From: Chitinophagaceae bacterium
GTDB lineage: Bacteria > Bacteroidota > Bacteroidia > Chitinophagales > Chitinophagaceae
Direction of reading: 5' to 3'
Length of the DNA stretch: 64,000 nt
Assembly (NCBI GenBank): GCA_016720825.1
Contig: JADKJV010000012.1
Location: 49,397-113,396, forward strand
Positions 10,516-21,089 of the stretch are shown here, in pieces. Position numbers and translations under genes: made by a program. Numbering within the stretch: position 1 is the first letter of the stretch; each line of letters starts with the position of its first letter. Under the pieces are notes generated by a model. It did not search any database. It was not told the origin of the DNA and saw nothing but the letters and a program-made list of their open reading frames with translations.

Positions 10516-11464
10516 ACCACTTGTAACTGTGCTGATGCCTGCACGCAATACGGCCCGCTATATTGGCGAAGCGATTGCTTCTGTACTGAAACAAAGTCTT
10601 ACGGATTTTGAATTGCTGATCATCAACGATGGCTCAACAGATAATACAGTTGAAATCATAGCCGGGTTTAATGACCCGCGTATCCGCGTGTTTTACCAGC
10701 CACCCGCAGGCATTGCAGCCGCACTCAATAAAGGTTTGCAGCTGGCTAAAGGAGAACTGGTGGCCAGGTTTGACTCAGACGATATTTGCTTTCCGCAACG
10801 TTTGGAAAAACAGGCCGCTTTCCTGCAGTCGAATCCCGGCTATGTTCTTACCGGATCCGATGCAGAATATATTACAGAGACCGGTGAACATCTTTTCAAT
10901 TTTAAATGCACAGGACATACGCATGAAGAAATCATGCAGCAACTGGAAGTGTATTGCCCTTTTATCCATTCTTCGGTGATGTACCGCCGCATGCCGGTTG
11001 TCAGTGCCGGCGGATATTCCCCCCATGCGCACCAGTTTGAAGACTACCTGCTCTGGGTCCGGCTGCAGCATGCCGGTAAATACCATAATATTCCTGAACC
11101 CCTGTTACAGGTCAGGTTCAATACCCAATCAGTTACTATTGATGAAAAATGGAGAAGCCGGAAGTTCCGCAGGACCAAAAAAGAAATTATCCGGCATGGG
11201 TTTATCACTGAACCGGAAGGGAAAATACTGAAGGCAGAATTAATGAAACAGGATCACCCGCGGATCAAAGCCGGTGCTTACGAAGCACTCTGCGGGAAAA
11301 AATTCCTGCTGGATAATTACAAACCTGCGATGGCGAGACATCACCTGGGCAGGGCCATCCGTTTATTCCCATTACGTGCCGATAATTATGCATTATACGT
11401 GCTGAGCTTTTGCCCATCCCGTTTACTCCGCTGGCTTCATAAACAAAGACCCAATAAAATCTGA
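10508..11464 (+). CDS. Family 2 glycosyltransferase
   Basis: 318 residues. A GT-A domain opens with VTVLMPARNTARYIGEAI and INDGSTDNT, with the metal/nucleotide motif FDSDD near residue 90. FEDYLLWVRL near residue 178 matches the ED-x-x-L acceptor-side motif of processive and capsule GT2 enzymes. There are no membrane segments, so it acts on the cytoplasmic face. The start overlaps the previous gene and the next gene begins 2 nt after its stop. Donor and acceptor cannot be told. Confidence 0.88.
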   Translation: MNRPLVTVLMPARNTARYIGEAIASVLKQSLTDFELLIINDGSTDNTVEIIAGFNDPRIRVFYQPPAGIAAALNKGLQLAKGELVARFDSDDICFPQRLEKQAAFLQSNPGYVLTGSDAEYITETGEHLFNFKCTGHTHEEIMQQLEVYCPFIHSSVMYRRMPVVSAGGYSPHAHQFEDYLLWVRLQHAGKYHNIPEPLLQVRFNTQSVTIDEKWRSRKFRRTKKEIIRHGFITEPEGKILKAELMKQDHPRIKAGAYEALCGKKFLLDNYKPAMARHHLGRAIRLFPLRADNYALYVLSFCPSRLLRWLHKQRPNKI

Positions 11465-11466
11465 TT

Positions 11467-12546
11467 ATGAAAGCAGCCATGATTACCAGGTCCAGTTTAA
11501 GGCGCTTCCGGGGAGGTGATACCATCCAGGTGGAGCAGACTGCTTTGGCATTATCCCGTCTCGGTATAGATGCTGAAATCAGGATGGCAGATGAAGTAAT
11601 TGATTACAGCAAATATGACCTGCTGCATTTTTTCAACCTCGTACGGCCGGCAGATATACTGAAACATGTGCAACTGTCCCGAAAGCCTTTTGTATTGTCG
11701 CCGGTATTTGTGGATTACAGTGCGTTTGACAAAAAACACCGGAAAGGGATCAGCGGCTCAGTATTCAGGATGTTTTCTGCGGGGATGAATGAGTATATGA
11801 AAACAGTTTTCCGCTGGATCAGGGGAAATGATGAGATCGTCAGCAAATCCTATTTGTGGAAAGGCCACCGTGCGAGCATGAAAATGATTGCCAATAAAGC
11901 AGCCACATTCCTGCCCAACAGTACGATGGAGATGGAAAGTGTGCGGCAGTATTTCAAAAAAGATTTTCCGTATACGGTTGTACCCAACGGTGTTGATCCG
12001 CTGATCTTCCGCAAAAACGATACTATTCAACGGGATAATAAACTGGTGATCTGCGTGGCCAGGATTGAAGGCATAAAAAACCAGCTGAACCTGGTAAAAG
12101 CGCTGAACAATACTGAATATACACTGGTATTGATCGGGGCCACATCACCCAACCAGCAGTCATACCTGAAACGGATAAAATCAGTCGCAGCAGGCAACAT
12201 TCATTTTACAGGCGCGCTGCCCCAGTTTGAAATCATGGAATATTACCAGCGTGCAGGCGTACATGTATTACCGAGCTGGTTTGAAACATGCGGACTCTCT
12301 TCATTGGAAGCAGCAGCGACAGGTTGCCCGGTTGTGATTACTGATATGGGTTTCACACGGGATTATTTCGGGGATCATGCACATTATTGTAATCCGGAAG
12401 ACCCGGCATCCATTTTACAGGCAGTGGAATCAGCTGCCGGTTCAAGTGCAGATGCGGCACTGGCAGAAATAATAAACCAACAATTCACCTGGCAGCAAGC
12501 GGCAAAAGCAACTGCTGCTGCCTATCATCAAATACTTGAAACATGA
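11467..12546 (+). CDS. Family 4 glycosyltransferase
   Basis: 359 residues with the GT-B fold of group 1 glycosyltransferases. The N-terminal domain carries the glycine-rich loop RRFRGGDTIQ; the C-terminal nucleotide-sugar domain has ICVARIEGIKNQ, ALPQFEIMEYYQRAGVHVLPSWFETCGLSSLEAAATG and the retaining-enzyme E-x7-E region. Likely adds a sugar during repeat-unit assembly. It overlaps the next gene by 4 nt (ATGA). Confidence 0.88.
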   Translation: MKAAMITRSSLRRFRGGDTIQVEQTALALSRLGIDAEIRMADEVIDYSKYDLLHFFNLVRPADILKHVQLSRKPFVLSPVFVDYSAFDKKHRKGISGSVFRMFSAGMNEYMKTVFRWIRGNDEIVSKSYLWKGHRASMKMIANKAATFLPNSTMEMESVRQYFKKDFPYTVVPNGVDPLIFRKNDTIQRDNKLVICVARIEGIKNQLNLVKALNNTEYTLVLIGATSPNQQSYLKRIKSVAAGNIHFTGALPQFEIMEYYQRAGVHVLPSWFETCGLSSLEAAATGCPVVITDMGFTRDYFGDHAHYCNPEDPASILQAVESAAGSSADAALAEIINQQFTWQQAAKATAAAYHQILET

Positions 12547-13655
12547 GTGGTATGCGATTAGCCATACTCGGAACCAGGGGTATCCCCAATCAATACGGCG
12601 GCTTTGAACAGGCTGCTATGCATCTTTCTGCCAGGCTTGCAGCAAAAGGCCACCAGGTAACTGTGTACAATGCGCATCATCATCCATTCAAAGCCAAGTC
12701 ATGGAACAATGTGGAGATTGTGCATTGCTATGACCCGGAACCGCAAACGGGCACCGCCGGTCAGTTTATTTATGATTTCAACTGCATCCGTCATGCACGA
12801 CGCCGGGGCTATGATATTATTTTATTCATGGGATATACCAGCAGTTCAGTCTGGGGACGTTTTTACCCGCATAAAACCATGGTGGTTTCCAATATGGACG
12901 GACTGGAATGGAAGCGCAGTAAATATGCTGCGGCCGTACGCAAATACCTGAAGATGGCAGAAAAATGGGCGATTAAATTCAGTGACTATTATATTTCAGA
13001 TTCACCGGCGATCCAGTCATACCTGCAGGAAAAATACAAAGCAGAAAGTTGTTTCATCCCTTATGGTGCAGAAATATTCCCGCCGGCAAATCCGATCCTG
13101 CTCCAGCCTTATCAAATCAGTGCCGGTAAATATTTCCTGTTGATTGCCAGGATGGAACCTGAAAACAATATTGCCACAATCCTGGATGGTTACATACAGA
13201 GCGGATCCCGGTTACCTATTGTAGTAGTTGGCAGTACGCAAAACAGTTATGGTAAAAAACTTTCCCGTAAATATGCCCGGATTGAAGGGATCAAATTTGC
13301 TGGTGGCATATTTGATCCGGAAATATTGCAGGCACTCCGCTCAAACTGCCGGCTTTATTTTCACGGACACAGTGTGGGTGGGACCAATCCCTCCCTGCTG
13401 GAAGCCATTGCAGCCGGGGCTTTAATCAGTGCACATGAAAACCCTTTTAACCGTGCGGTATTGGGTAAAGATGCTTTTTATTTTTCTTCGGTAGCCGGTA
13501 TCCGGCAAGCCATCCTGGATGCTGCAACGGCGGTGGACCCGGAACGGATGCAGGAGAACAATCTTGAAAAAATCAAAAACACATACAACTGGGACCGGGT
13601 GGCAGATCAATATGAAAGCTACCTGCTTCGCTGCCTGCAATCCGGCAAGAAATGA
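12543..13655 (+). CDS. Family 4 glycosyltransferase with DUF1972 N-terminus
   Basis: 370 residues. The opening RLAILGTRGIPNQYGGFEQ is the hallmark of the DUF1972 group of GT-B enzymes, several of which are rhamnosyl- or mannosyltransferases in capsule and exopolysaccharide clusters. Further motifs are MGYTSSS, VVSNMDGLEWKRSK, LLIARMEPENN and HGHSVGGTNPSLLEA. The last of these carries the donor-binding glutamate. It is sandwiched by 4-nt overlaps with both neighbours, so it is part of a tight operon from 7.3 to 16.8 kb. Confidence 0.9.
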   Translation: MSGMRLAILGTRGIPNQYGGFEQAAMHLSARLAAKGHQVTVYNAHHHPFKAKSWNNVEIVHCYDPEPQTGTAGQFIYDFNCIRHARRRGYDIILFMGYTSSSVWGRFYPHKTMVVSNMDGLEWKRSKYAAAVRKYLKMAEKWAIKFSDYYISDSPAIQSYLQEKYKAESCFIPYGAEIFPPANPILLQPYQISAGKYFLLIARMEPENNIATILDGYIQSGSRLPIVVVGSTQNSYGKKLSRKYARIEGIKFAGGIFDPEILQALRSNCRLYFHGHSVGGTNPSLLEAIAAGALISAHENPFNRAVLGKDAFYFSSVAGIRQAILDAATAVDPERMQENNLEKIKNTYNWDRVADQYESYLLRCLQSGKK

Positions 13656-14927
13656 ACCTTTTCAAAAACATACCTGACAATACGGCGAACCGGATCAGCT
13701 ACTGGCACCTGGCAGCCTTCCTGTTTTTTTTACCCACTGACCGTTACCTGAGCCAGCTGGCATTAATCAGCTTTGGCATGCATACCATTATACACCTGGA
13801 ACGTAAATCAATCAGGAGCCTGGTGACTGCAGAGAATGGTATACTCGCTTCTGTATGGCTGCTTACATTATCAGGACTGCTGTACACCCATGATTTACAC
13901 CAGGGGGAAAAGGACCTGGTAATACAAGCCGGCTTGCTGGTCTTCCCGTTTGTATTCTCACTGACATCGCTGAATCTTGCCAGGTACCGGAACAGGCTCC
14001 TGTTGTTTTTTGCATTTTGCTGTACGGCCTGTGTGCTGTATTTATTCGGGGACGCGCTGCTTATTATATATTATTATGGTTTCCCGTTAAAATCTTTGTT
14101 CAGTTATTCATTCATCAACCAGAATTTTTCAAGTCCCCTGGCGATGCATGCTACATATCTTTCAGCTTTCCTGGCATTATCCATTTCAATTTTGCTGAAT
14201 GCCTGGTTGCATGCATTTAAACAGAAAAACCGCTGGTTATACCTGGTTTGCATTTTAATATTGTGTGCAGGTTTAATACAGCTTGCATCAAGGGCCGTTT
14301 GGGTTGCCCTTTTAATATTCCAGTTGACCGCTTTCCCTTTCATGGCGTTTGAAGGAAAGAAAAGAATAAAATATTTCCTGGTCGGTTTTTGTATAACGGC
14401 GTTTGCTGTATTCCTGATTGCAGGTACACAGGTATTCCGGGAAAGATATATTGCTGAATTCCGGGCTGACCTGAAAAAAGAACCCATCAACCAGCAAATA
14501 CCTGAACCCCGGATGGCTCCGCTGAAGCGGCATTTGAACTGATCAGGGTATCACCCATTACCGGTTATGGCAGCGGATCTGAAAAAGACTGCTGAAAGAA
14601 AAGTATTATGAAAAACAGCTATACACTTCGTATTTGCTGGAATTGAATACGCATAACCAATACCTTGCTTTGTGGTTAAAGCATGGTATTGCCGGTTTAC
14701 TGGTTTTTCTTTTCACCCTTGGCTGGGGCTATTACAGGGCCTGGCGGCAAAAAGATATAATTTTTATATGTTTTATGCTATTGGTCACTGTAATGTCATT
14801 TTCGGAAAATATAATTGATGTAAATAAAGGGGTTTTCTTCTACGGGTTTTTCTTTGCATTGCTGGTAAAATCAGGCAAACCTTTGCTGAAAATATACCGT
14901 TCAGATAAAAATGCCGAAATTGTGTAA
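13652..14927 (+). CDS. O-antigen ligase family protein (two indels)
   Basis: A multi-pass membrane protein of about 425 residues once two indels are undone. Transmembrane segments such as LLFFAFCCTACVLYLFGDAL and VALLIFQLTAF precede the Wzy_C signature ELNTHNQYLALWLKHGIAGL near the C-terminus. Breaks: the C-run 14507-14510 (one C missing, restoring EPPDGSAEAAFELIRV) and the A-run 14582-14586 (one A missing, restoring SEKRLLKEKYYE). The second O-antigen ligase/polymerase-like protein of the locus; one of the two could polymerise and the other attach the glycan, but I cannot assign which. Confidence 0.78.
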
Positions 14928-14943
14928 GTCCTAAACCTGCTGC

Positions 14944-15774
14944 ATGTTACCATTATCTGTTGTTATTATCACGTATAATGAGGAGCTCCATATCGGGCGC
15001 TGCATTCATTCGGTACGTGCGGTGGCAGATGAGGTAATTGTACTGGATTCATATTCTACTGACCAGACGGCCAACATCGCCCGCAATATGGGCGCTACGG
15101 TTTACCAGGAAAAATTCAGGGGTTATATCGGGCAGAAAAACCAGGCGCTTAAACTTGCAACCCATAACTATGTTTTAAGTCTCGATGCAGATGAGGAACT
15201 CGATGAAAACCTCGCCGCTGCTATCCTGGAAGAAAAGAAAACTTTTCATGCACGGGCATATATGATGAAACGCTGCACCAATTTTTGCGGTCGTTTTATC
15301 CGGCGTGGCAATTGGTATCCGGATTTCAAGCTCCGTTTATTTGATAAAAGGATTGCCACCTGGGGCGGTATCAATCCCCACGACCGGATTGAACTGCATA
15401 AAGGTGTTGAAGCAAAAAAACTGAAAGGCGACATCCTGCATTATTCATTCGACAGCATGGATGACCTGATCAGGCAAAATAACCGGCTCAGTTCCATTGC
15501 TGCTTCTTCTATGTATGTAAAAGGGAAAAGAACTTCCTGGTTCAAAATACTCATCAATCCAGCCTGGGCATTCGCCAACGGATATTTGTTTCGCCGCGGA
15601 TTCCTGGATGGGGCAGATGGTTTTTTTATTGCCACTCATAATGCCCATTATGTTTTCCAGAAACACAGCAAGCTGTTTCACCTGCAGCGTACAAATAACC
15701 GCGGAAAACATACGCCGGTTGTAAAATCCCTCCATGAATCAGCCAAACAAGCCACCGGTGATGGAAAAAACTGA
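14944..15774 (+). CDS. Family 2 glycosyltransferase, LPS-core type (WaaE/KdtX-like)
   Basis: 276 residues. LSVVIITYNEELHIGRC, VLDSYSTDQT and the SLDADEEL motif (about residues 78-85) are typical of the WaaE/KdtX-like GT2 subgroup, which adds glucose or a similar sugar to the lipopolysaccharide core. The substrate is inferred only from the family. It overlaps the following glycosyltransferase by 14 nt if that starts at 15761. Confidence 0.85.
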   Translation: MLPLSVVIITYNEELHIGRCIHSVRAVADEVIVLDSYSTDQTANIARNMGATVYQEKFRGYIGQKNQALKLATHNYVLSLDADEELDENLAAAILEEKKTFHARAYMMKRCTNFCGRFIRRGNWYPDFKLRLFDKRIATWGGINPHDRIELHKGVEAKKLKGDILHYSFDSMDDLIRQNNRLSSIAASSMYVKGKRTSWFKILINPAWAFANGYLFRRGFLDGADGFFIATHNAHYVFQKHSKLFHLQRTNNRGKHTPVVKSLHESAKQATGDGKN

Positions 15775-16812
15775 AGCACTCCTTTTTTTCTCACCAGGTT
15801 TCCCTTCCGATGAAAATGACAGCACCTGTTTGCCTTTGCAGCAAACACTGATTTTATCCATGCAACGGCAGTTTCCGGAAAGACAGATCATCATCTGCAG
15901 TTTTCATTATCCCCACCGGCGGGAACAATACAGCTGGCATGGCATACCTGTCATCAGTTTCCATGGAGGGTATAAAGGCGGATTATACCGGTACCGGTTA
16001 TGGTCGAGACTGAAAAAAGCCCTGCTTCCTTTTTGAAAAATTATATGCTTTCAAAGGGATCATCAGTTTTTTCTGTGGCGAATCTGCACTTTTTGCCAAA
16101 TGGTATTCGCATAAAACGCAAACGCCTTTTGTGAGCTGGATACTGGGCCAGGATGCCAGGGACAGTAACAGTTTCATCAAACGCATCAAACCCAAACCGG
16201 AAGAACTGGTAGCCTTATCCGAATTTATCCGGGATGAATTTGATAAGAACCACCATATCAAACCTGCACACATTATTGAACCCGGTATTGACCCTGCGCT
16301 GTTTGGTGAAAAACCTGCACAACGCAATATTGATATACTTGCTGCAGGCTCCCTGATTCCCCTTAAAGCGTTACGAATTGTTTGTTGATATTGTGCGGCG
16401 TATCAGCCAGGAGATACCCGGTTTGAAAGTAACCCTGGCCGGTAAAGGTCCGGAAGAAAAAGAAATCCTTTTCGCGATTCGCAAAGCCGGTTTAAAAGAA
16501 ACCATCACCCTTTGCGGCGAATTATCCCAGCAGGAATTATATGTTGCCATGCAATCATCCCGTTTATTCCTGCACACATCCTCTTATGAAGGATACGGAA
16601 TGGTTTGCCTCGAAGCATCGTATGCCGGTGCCACTGTAATCAGTTTTACAAGGCCGATGGAAACCCTTTCCCCAAACTGGCATGTGGTGAAAACGCCAGA
16701 TGAGATGGTGCGCATGGCGGTATCATTTCTAAGGCAACCCCGCCCGGCTACCGGTGGCGACTGGAAACATATTGATGATTGTGCAGTGGAGTTTGCTGAA
16801 TTATTTCCGTAG
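15761..16812 (+). CDS. Family 4 glycosyltransferase (two indels)
   Basis: About 349 residues after correction. Segments in order: FSPGFPSDENDSTCLP, GGYKGGLYRYRLW, VSWILGQDARDSNSF, LAAGSLIPLKRYELFVDIV, then the donor-binding half VTLAGKGPEEKE, LHTSSYEGYGMVCLEASYAG. Two single A insertions, in the A-run 16013-16018 and at 16365-16367, split it into three open frames; removing them gives a length divisible by three and the usual GT4 order. The ATG at 15734 is an alternative start, but 15761 gives the normal short overlap with the preceding gene. Convergent with the next gene, overlapping by 12 nt. Confidence 0.8.
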
Positions 16813-17907
16813 AGAACCGGCCACCTGCATGATTTTACCTGCTATGGCTTCAAAAGACAGTTCCTGCTTAAATTGAGTAAGTGTTTTCATTTTTTCGCGC
16901 TGGATATCCATGGCAGCAGAAGCGCGGAGTTTATTCAACAGATCGCGGTGGTCACCGGCCTTGTACAGTAAACCGCAAATACCCGGACCCGTCATCTTCC
17001 TGAAAGAAAAAATATCTGTCAGGAGCGGGATACAACCGCAGGACATTGCTTCGCAGACTGCCACCCCGCTGCCTTCGTAATGTGAGCCGGAAATGATAAA
17101 ATCGGCACTGTTATACCAGTTGCCCAGTTCCGCGTAAGGGATTTTGCCAACGAGCCGGATGGCAGAAGCACCATACGGCACAGAGAGAATCAGCGTTTGC
17201 ACTTCCGGCAGTAATTTATCTTCCTGGAAAATCATATACAATTTGGCATCGGCACTGTCGCGCAGGAATGCCAGGAAAGCCCTGATGACTGTCAGCGGGT
17301 CTTTATTATTTTCCAGCCTGCCCACCCAGAGATAAACCGGATCACCTTTCACTTTGGTTATTTCCTTCGCAGTATATTTATCTGAAATGGTAAAACAGGA
17401 TGAGGCCTGCATCACTTCATGCACTTTGGATGCAGCCGCAATTTGCTTTTTTTCCAGCCAGGTATCTGCCAGTCCGGCACTGCTGAATAAATAAGCATCA
17501 ACAGACTTGTCAGCTATTTTCTGCAAAAATGCCTTAATGCCCCGGCATGGTTTTTCCGCGCGGTGAAGCACAATGATTTTTGGTTTAGGGCCGATGGCTT
17601 TCCGCAATTGGATCAGCTGTAAAGGGAAGATCATACCATTCACACAAACGATATCCGGATTTTCGGCTTTGATAATCTGGTGAATTCTTTTGGGGAAGCG
17701 GATAAAAGCCTTACTGAATTTCAGGAAACGATAACGCACATTGTTCTTCACCAGTTCACCTTCGTAATTAATCCTTTCAATGGAGAGCACATCTGCATTT
17801 TTTGCCAATGCATCCATGATACCGGTTACCGGTGCAATACGCTGCAACCAGGCTTCCGGGTCACTGAATGCCTGCAGGTATAAGTAACTCGTGAAAACAA
17901 TTTTCAT
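16801..17907 (-). CDS. Family 4 glycosyltransferase
   Basis: 368 residues, GT-B fold. The N-terminal part ends with VCVNGMIF and IIVLHRAEKPCRGIK; the C-terminal part has LWVGRLENNKDPLTVIRAF, KIPYAELGNWYNSADFIISGSHYEGSGVAVCEAMSCG (the E-x7-E retaining motif) and PLLTDIFSFR. It is 5 nt downstream of the deacetylase-acetyltransferase gene on the same strand, with which it probably forms a minus-strand operon together with the amidohydrolase and methyltransferase. Confidence 0.88.
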   Translation of the reverse strand: MKIVFTSYLYLQAFSDPEAWLQRIAPVTGIMDALAKNADVLSIERINYEGELVKNNVRYRFLKFSKAFIRFPKRIHQIIKAENPDIVCVNGMIFPLQLIQLRKAIGPKPKIIVLHRAEKPCRGIKAFLQKIADKSVDAYLFSSAGLADTWLEKKQIAAASKVHEVMQASSCFTISDKYTAKEITKVKGDPVYLWVGRLENNKDPLTVIRAFLAFLRDSADAKLYMIFQEDKLLPEVQTLILSVPYGASAIRLVGKIPYAELGNWYNSADFIISGSHYEGSGVAVCEAMSCGCIPLLTDIFSFRKMTGPGICGLLYKAGDHRDLLNKLRASAAMDIQREKMKTLTQFKQELSFEAIAGKIMQVAGSLRK

Positions 17908-17912
17908 ACTAA

Positions 17913-19791
17913 TCAGAAAATATCAATATCAGCCAGGCTGAATTTTATTTTTTCCGGAGGAATTGAACCTCCCAGTGAAAATCCCAATACAGGGAATGAA
18001 GAAAGCGGCTGGTACTGTTTCCCCAGCCATGTGTGCAGGTTTGTTCCGGTACTGATATGAAACAACAGCTGCTTTTCTCCCCAGGACGATGTGATCGCTT
18101 TCAACTGCTGAAGGGCTTCTTTTAATTCAGGTTCTGTCTTCACCTGCAGTTCACCCAGCCAGCATCCCCGGTTCAGGTTCATCCATGCCAGTCCGGGTTC
18201 AGCCTTAACCACAAACCCGCCATTGTATTTTTTATAACTGAAATAACCGGCATCACGTAAGATACCACCAAATTCCCCGGTATTCCATGAAGCTGGCAAT
18301 CCCGTATCACTTGTTTTGTATTTAAGGGTTATTTTTTCAATACCTTTTTCTTTACTGGACATTTTGCGAATCAGCCTGTTCCACCAATTCGGCCGGAGTG
18401 GTATCTCAAAACGGTTCAGCTGACCAATAACGGTCCAGCCAAAATCATCAGCCAGTATCCGGTGTGAATTTTCATTGGGAAATCCATACAGCATCCGGAT
18501 GCCAGCTTTCCGGCTGGATTGGATAAAAGCCGGCACCAGTGCATGGAATAAACCCTGTCGCCGGTGATCAGGATGGGTGATAATATCAGTTACCTGTGCC
18601 CACAGTTCTTTTTTACCCTGATATTCCACAAAGGCCGGAGTAGCCCCGATAAATGCAGCCGGCCTGCCTCCGGGTTCAATCACCAATAAACCGTGGGATG
18701 AAACACCCGTCCAGCCTGTGGCATATTTTTTTTCGAAATAGGAAGAAGGGATATCATTGCGGCTGACCGCACTGAACAAATCAGTCAGCTGCTGGAAATT
18801 TTCCAGCTGGCTGAACCGGTAACCGGGCGGTAATGTATGTTCAGTGTATGTTCCGCGGATAATGGCATGCATTTGCTGATGAATATTGATAAAAGGATTT
18901 ACAGTCATTCTCTTCCTGAGTGTTTTATTTTCAGTATCACCCGGCAGGAGTTCGTCTGCCGCGAGTACATATTGATATCCCGCCTGAATGGCCTGGTCTG
19001 CCAGCGCAGTTGAATACGCCCCATAAGGAAAAGCATAAGCATTCACCGGTTTTCCGGTAAGGGATTCCAGCCATTTGCCGGATTCACGCAAATCAGCTTC
19101 TGCTTCCTCTGCTTTCAAATACCGGAGGTCATTGTGACAAAGACTGTGTGCGCCGATTGTTACCAGCGGGCAATCCGACATCTCCATGATTTCTGATTCT
19201 GATAACAGCTGCCAGTACAACCGGTCTGCTTCATTTTTCCGGTAATCAAACTGCCGGGAAAATTTTTCCATCATGGCACGTTTCACCACAAATGGTTCTT
19301 TACGCAATTCATCAGCCAGCGCAATGCCCTGCTCATTCACATACCTGCGGAACCGGTTTCGTTTATATTCCACACCATTCCATTCAGTGTTTGCCGGGCC
19401 ATACTTTGTATACATATTCAGGAAATCATTCCAGAGGATTTCCTCTCCGCAAGCCCTGGCCGATGTGATAAAAAAAACAGCCGGACATTGTATTTTTCAG
19501 CAATGGCAAAACAAACCGGTGGTTATTCGCAAAGCCGTCATCAAAACTCAGGCAAACGCGAAACACATTCTCTGCAGCTGGTCCTTCCATATACTCCGCC
19601 AGGCTCACCACCTGGAAATATTTTTTGAAATACCGAAGATGCTCTTCAAACATTTTAGCCGTCAGGAAAATCGGATTAAACCGGGTATGGTCTTTTTCGC
19701 AAATGCCATGATAAATCAACATCCGCTCTCCCCTCGCCTCTCTGTAATCAGATTTATAGAAACCAACCCGACCCTTAATCAAGGTCAGCAT
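17913..19791 (-). CDS. NodB polysaccharide deacetylase fused to a GNAT acetyltransferase domain (two indels)
   Basis: About 626 residues after correction. The N-terminal third is a NodB/CE4 deacetylase: SFDDGF (catalytic and metal aspartates), IGAHSLCHNDL (metal-binding HxxxH) and FPYGAYS. The C-terminal half carries a GNAT-like core, DIITHPDHRRQGLFHALV (acetyl-CoA loop) and GIRMLYGFPNENS. The deacetylase could remove N-acetyl groups from a nascent sugar and the GNAT domain re-acylate it. Two homopolymer deletions split the gene: the T-run 19493-19497 (AAAAA in the mRNA) and the A-run 19470-19477. The start at 19791 is preferred because the longer frame reads into a heptamer repeat. Confidence 0.78.
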
Positions 19792-19800
19792 TCCCTGTAA

Positions 19801-19934
19801 CCTGCTACCTGCCCCTCCGAATAAGCTTCGCTTTTCGGAGCAAGCCTGCCGCCTGCCACCTGCTGCCTGCCACCTGCCTCCTGCAGCCTGCCTCCTGCCT
19901 CCTGCCCCCTGCTCCCTGCTTCCTGCTTCCCTGC
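19801..19934. repeat. Strict 7-bp GCAGGNN array flanking a hairpin
   Basis: On the minus strand the sequence is a run of GCAGG plus two variable bases. CCTGC on the plus strand occurs at 19845, 19852, 19859 and so on every 7 bp to 19922 (12 copies), again at 19930, and twice more at 19801 and 19808. The hairpin CTCCGAA(19815-19821)/TTCGGAG(19834-19840) interrupts the array. It fills the whole gap between the amidohydrolase stop and the deacetylase start. The array at 48018-48305 has the same architecture. Confidence 0.9.
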
Positions 19935-21089
19935 TTACCATTCCACACCTCCCGTTTCCATTTCCGGATAATATTTACGAACAGACTGTATCAATTCACC
20001 CGGATTTCCCGAGATCATCTTCAGTTGTCCCTGCAAAGAAACCAGACTATAATTTTTTTCAAAAACCGGCTGTATTTGTTTTGACAATGCCTGGCTGATC
20101 ATCCGCACCCGGCCTTTCTGCATCACGAGTTGTATATCCCCGGGCTGAAAGCTGAAGAGACTGGATGTGCCTTCCACCGGCGGAATGATGATCAGATCTG
20201 CCAACTCTTTTTCTTCAATCACGCCCTTGCCTTTCATATCCAAAACGCCTGCTGCATGAACAGTGAGCATTTGCAATAATTCATTTTCTGTCACCATGCC
20301 CGACTCCATCGCGAGACGGAATTGCGACCAGGCATTCCAGGATGCCGTGAGTGTTGAATCTGTTCCAAATATAATGGTGGTATTTTTTTTCAGCTGGTCA
20401 ATCGCTGCTGTTCTACCGAATAAGAAATCATTGGAAGCCGGGCACCAGACCAACGCGCTGAAATGCTTTGCCTGCGCGGGTTTCATGGCCACGCCATGTA
20501 CGGCAATAAGCGAAACTGATTTTGGCAGCTGGTCAAGTAACTCATCTATTTCATCCGAATAATTTCCGGTTACACCTTCGCCGGCATGGATAATGACCGG
20601 CTTCTTTTTTCCTTTATGTGCTTTTAATTTTTTGGCCCAGTTTTTTTCGAAGGCAACTGAGTGCAGTGAAAGTGCTTCCTGGTAAACACCGGTAACCGGT
20701 TTTTTAATTTTTAATTTTTCACCGTGATTGACCACAGTTGTGAAACCATTCAACAGGTTTTTATAAACACCCCAGGCTGTGCGGAGCGGCAGGGGGATTT
20801 GCAATACTTTTTTGAATGTATCTGTATCATGGTTGTTTACATCTGCAACCCATTCCCGGTAACCTTCATACAAATGATGGCCTGCTGCAGGAAAACAATT
20901 GAAATCAAGATGATCATGTGTGTTGATAAACCCGGGTAACAACAGTGCTCCGTCCAGTTCGAGCCTTTCCGGATCCCTGACTTTGTCAAGTTCCTTCCGG
21001 TGACTGGTGATCGTGTGGATTTTGCCATTCCTGATCCTGACATGATACCGGCCCGGTTTGCCATAGCGCGTTATATCATGCAGTATCAT
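19935..21089 (-). CDS. Amidohydrolase-superfamily metal-dependent hydrolase
   Basis: 384 residues. The N-terminal GFINTHDHLDFN provides the first metal-binding H-x-H; HAGEG and AVHGVAM supply further histidines, and FGTDSTLTASWNAW the catalytic aspartate near residue 240. The pattern is that of the aminohydrolase/cytosine-deaminase-like branch. Substrate unknown. It overlaps the upstream methyltransferase by 4 nt and belongs to the minus-strand part of the polysaccharide locus, where it might process a modified sugar or precursor; this last point is inference from context only. Confidence 0.78.
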   Translation of the reverse strand: MILHDITRYGKPGRYHVRIRNGKIHTITSHRKELDKVRDPERLELDGALLLPGFINTHDHLDFNCFPAAGHHLYEGYREWVADVNNHDTDTFKKVLQIPLPLRTAWGVYKNLLNGFTTVVNHGEKLKIKKPVTGVYQEALSLHSVAFEKNWAKKLKAHKGKKKPVIIHAGEGVTGNYSDEIDELLDQLPKSVSLIAVHGVAMKPAQAKHFSALVWCPASNDFLFGRTAAIDQLKKNTTIIFGTDSTLTASWNAWSQFRLAMESGMVTENELLQMLTVHAAGVLDMKGKGVIEEKELADLIIIPPVEGTSSLFSFQPGDIQLVMQKGRVRMISQALSKQIQPVFEKNYSLVSLQGQLKMISGNPGELIQSVRKYYPEMETGGVEW

